Origin: JACKHO01 sp041398745
Lineage (GTDB): Bacteria > Planctomycetota > Planctomycetia > Planctomycetales > Planctomycetaceae
DNA: 64,000 nucleotides
Direction: 5' to 3'
Assembly (NCBI GenBank): GCA_041398745.1
Contig: JAWKUB010000002.1
Span: forward strand, 124,001-188,000
Shown here: positions 63,508-64,000 of the stretch, in pieces
Numbering within the stretch: the stretch's first letter is position 1
Layout: every line of letters begins with the position of its first letter
Position numbers and translations under genes: made by a program
The notes under the pieces: generated by a model
Database searches by the model: none
Told to the model about the DNA's origin: nothing
Seen by the model: the letters and a program-made list of their open reading frames with translations, nothing else

Positions 63508-64000
63508 CTACTTCTGACCGATGTCGACACACTTCAAGGTCTTGGCATCCCGGATGAACAGGCGACCATTCGACAGTGCTGGCAACGCCCGCACTTCGCC
63601 TGACAGAAGTTTGGCGTGACTCAATTGCCGGTACCCTGATTCGTCAACATGGGCGAGGATGACATCGCCGTCGTTCTTTTGAATGATGAGTTTTTCGTCA
63701 GCGAAGAGTACGGTGCCGTAACCGAAGTTGTGTTCAATCCACTTCAGCTTGCCGGTCTTCAGTTCAATGCACTTGAGGTCGGCGGGGGGCTGATCTTCGC
63801 GACCGTCAATGCAGTACAGCAGGCCGTCCTTGTGAATGGGCGTGCAATATTGCGTGGCCAGCGGTGCGTCGTCCTCCCAGATGGGGCTGTAGTGCAGAAT
63901 GTCGAAATCGGCCAGGACTGAGCCAATGCCGTAGCTGGCGGTCAGGAAGAGTTGTTTGTTGTCGATGACCAGCGGCGTGGCGGCATTGACCGTGGGACCG
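63508..64000 (-). CDS. PQQ-type beta-propeller protein, C-terminal part
   Basis: The gene runs off the end of the window; the last 163 codons are visible. The sequence has regular propeller strands such as VNAATPLVIDNKQLFLTASYG, CTPIHKDGLLYCIDGRE, ELKTGKLKWIEHNFGYG and ALPALSNGRLFIRDAKTLKC, which match PQQ-binding-like or BamB-like repeats. The protein is probably exported. The remaining part, and thus any heme or enzyme domain, lies outside. Confidence 0.8.
   Translation of the reverse strand, partial: GPTVNAATPLVIDNKQLFLTASYGIGSVLADFDILHYSPIWEDDAPLATQYCTPIHKDGLLYCIDGREDQPPADLKCIELKTGKLKWIEHNFGYGTVLFADEKLIIQKNDGDVILAHVDESGYRQLSHAKLLSGEVRALPALSNGRLFIRDAKTLKCVDIGQK

Overview
This 64 kb window looks like chromosomal DNA from a bacterium of the phylum Planctomycetota, probably order Planctomycetales. 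The evidence is the set of protein families: two DUF1501 Tat proteins, two very large membrane-dehydrogenase-type proteins ending in a CxxCH cytochrome c module (one also carrying DUF1080), an FG-GAP protein with the 'LETRELLSG' anchor-like N-terminus, a DUF6268-like outer-membrane barrel, a DUF502 protein and a Cys-rich secreted protein. Gene density is high, genes are scattered on both strands, and most transcription units are one to three genes long. I saw no rRNA, tRNA, CRISPR array, prophage or complete insertion sequence.

Layout. 0-7.2 kb, plus strand: the end of leuC, a ComF-like phosphoribosyltransferase, a DUF502 protein overlapping hemC, then hemQ, ettA and uppP. This is cell-envelope and heme housekeeping, and hemQ points to the coproporphyrin-dependent heme route. 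7.3-20.8 kb: a secreted hypothetical, a CDP-alcohol phosphatidyltransferase, a PHP hydrolase, the FG-GAP protein, an MFS transporter, HAD and SDR enzymes, DUF1501, an HD-like protein and an AroD-AroE fusion that has lost several catalytic residues. 20.8-25.6 kb, minus strand: a polytopic membrane protein, an SGNH plus alpha/beta-hydrolase fusion and a second DUF1501. 25.8-27.2 kb: rpsU, then rpsL-rpsG with a promoter, leader hairpin and strong terminator.

27.2-41 kb: a scramblase-like protein, a 625-aa unknown followed at once by a 1187-aa heme-binding dehydrogenase-type protein, a PIN toxin with a small overlapping antitoxin candidate, MetW followed by a TolQ/TolR-like pair, a DUF6268 barrel with a striking palindromic control region, an EVE protein and the Cys-rich protein. 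41-52 kb: membrane proteins, a tiny Lys/Ala-rich protein, a Flp-like pilin, an ABC ATPase with a membrane partner, a PaaK-like adenylating enzyme and an orphan PIN-like protein. 52-64 kb: an S1C protease with PDZ domains, an esterase, the DUF1080-propeller-cytochrome giant, ruvA, a membrane protein with a spermidine-synthase-like domain and the end of a PQQ-type beta-propeller gene.

Intergenic DNA is rich in small palindromes. One hairpin family (arms CACAGACA/TGTCTGTG around GGAA) occurs at least six times in both orientations, almost always just beyond a gene end. Other, unrelated palindromes sit in divergent promoter regions. The most unusual items are this hairpin family, the apparently inactivated AroD-AroE fusion, the MetW/TolQ-like/TolR-like cluster, the double-palindrome promoter of the DUF6268 gene, the Cys-rich protein and the orphan PIN-like protein. 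I did not find a clear, self-evident new multi-gene defence or biosynthetic system. All functional names rest on motif reading without database searches.
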